A stretch of 64,000 nt of DNA from an uncultured Collinsella sp. GTDB taxonomy: Bacteria; Actinomycetota; Coriobacteriia; Coriobacteriales; Coriobacteriaceae. A program made the position numbers and the translations under genes. The notes under the pieces are model-generated. The model worked only from the letters and a program-made list of their open reading frames with translations. It was not told the origin of the DNA and made no database searches. Of this stretch, positions 63,623-64,000 are shown piece by piece; positions within the stretch are counted from its first letter, which is position 1; each line of letters starts with the position of its first letter. Location: positions 103,848 through 167,847 of the forward strand of contig URMZ01000001.1 of NCBI GenBank assembly GCA_900549025.1, in the 5' to 3' direction.

Positions 63623-64000
63623 TGGCCATGACACGACTCTCCGACCCGACGCCGCGCATGACTCTCCCGCGGGCCCTGCTCTCCGAGGCCCTGCGCCTGG
63701 CGCGCTCCCCGCTCACGGCGGTGCACCTCGTCTGCGGCCTGGCAGCCGGTCTTGCCTGCGGCGAGTACTTCTCCGTTACCCGATGGGACCCGGCGCTGGG
63801 CGCGGACGCCTACGTCCAGTTCCTCGGCGCCCTCATGCCGCTCATGTCCGCCATCGTCTGTGGGCTCGCCGTGGACGAGGAGCGCGCTGCCGGGCGCCTC
63901 GCCAACCTCACGGCGGTCCCCTCGCGCGGGCGCGCCGTCGCGGCGAAGCTGCTCGCCCTTGCGGCGCTCGGCGCGGGCGCGCTGGCCGTGGCGCTCGGCG
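63619..64000 (+). CDS. Lantibiotic-immunity ABC permease, LanG/MutG type (cut by window edge)
   Basis: The first 127 codons are present, starting at an ATG that overlaps the previous stop (a second ATG follows directly). LLSEALRLARSPLTAVHLVC, YVQFLGALMPLMSAIVCGLA and EERAAGRLANLTAVPSRGRA match MutG-like subunits. The rest lies beyond base 64000. Confidence 0.85.
   Translation, partial: MMAMTRLSDPTPRMTLPRALLSEALRLARSPLTAVHLVCGLAAGLACGEYFSVTRWDPALGADAYVQFLGALMPLMSAIVCGLAVDEERAAGRLANLTAVPSRGRAVAAKLLALAALGAGALAVALG

Overview
The window looks like chromosome of a GC-rich, Gram-positive member of the Coriobacteriia, most likely Collinsella or a close relative. This rests on strong G/C preference at third codon positions, AGGAGG-type ribosome binding sites, a LexA box of the Gram-positive/actinobacterial type, a LAxTG-type wall-sorting signal, and gene families typical of gut anaerobes. 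The species assignment is inference. I saw no rRNA, tRNA, CRISPR array, intact insertion sequence or replication origin.

Layout. 1-13.5 kb: start of an AAA ATPase (minus, cut by the window edge), a TetM/EF-G-type GTPase, an acetyltransferase, three RNA or DNA maintenance enzymes (rsmJ, rlmA, ung), MATE and EamA exporters, a LysR regulator, an SDR enzyme, a VUT-family (queuosine precursor) transporter with a structured leader, and prfC. 13.6-18.2 kb: a frameshifted GntR gene with its ABC transporter, a ClC channel, a LOG-family protein and a K+ channel. 18.4-25 kb: two hybrid sensor kinases that handle periplasmic-type solute-binding domains differently, one fused and one with a separate coupled lipoprotein gene. 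25-29.5 kb: a PatB/MalY aminotransferase, trmO, an XRE-zinc ribbon-TipAS regulator, a glutaredoxin and dus. 29.5-36 kb: an accessory catabolic island with agmatine deiminase, a divergent carbamoyltransferase and an MFS carrier, a divergent TetR regulator and a second MFS paralogue; similar TetR-type operators lie at both promoters. 36-43.5 kb: a MacB-like ABC protein, then a redox cassette (48-residue CXXC membrane protein, polyferredoxin, TlpA-like lipoprotein) divergent from a two-component system. 43.6-50 kb: a LuxR regulator and a 1456-residue wall-anchored surface protein, then a membrane protein with an XRE regulator. 50-56 kb: an AAA/DUF234-type ATPase and a type IIA topoisomerase pair preceded by a perfect SOS box. 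56-64 kb: gene debris (a decayed AAA ATPase, HsdS and TetR remnants), a MerR-controlled cupin/hydrolase operon, a DUF4143 ATPase, and a lantibiotic-immunity-type ABC transporter running off the right edge in visibly more GC-rich DNA.

Two families of intergenic hairpin repeats punctuate the window. One has arms containing TTGGGGACGTTCTT; the other is the palindrome GTGACAAAGGGAC-t-GTCCCTTTGTCAC. Copies sit against stop codons, and one family shows a compensatory base-pair change. The four AAA-type ATPase loci, one of them decayed, each carry their own short repeated motif just upstream. That shared architecture is the most unusual pattern I found. Other notable points are a GntR gene apparently inactivated where a perfect 17-bp inverted repeat has formed, a possible preQ1-like leader, and small genes that standard length cut-offs would miss.
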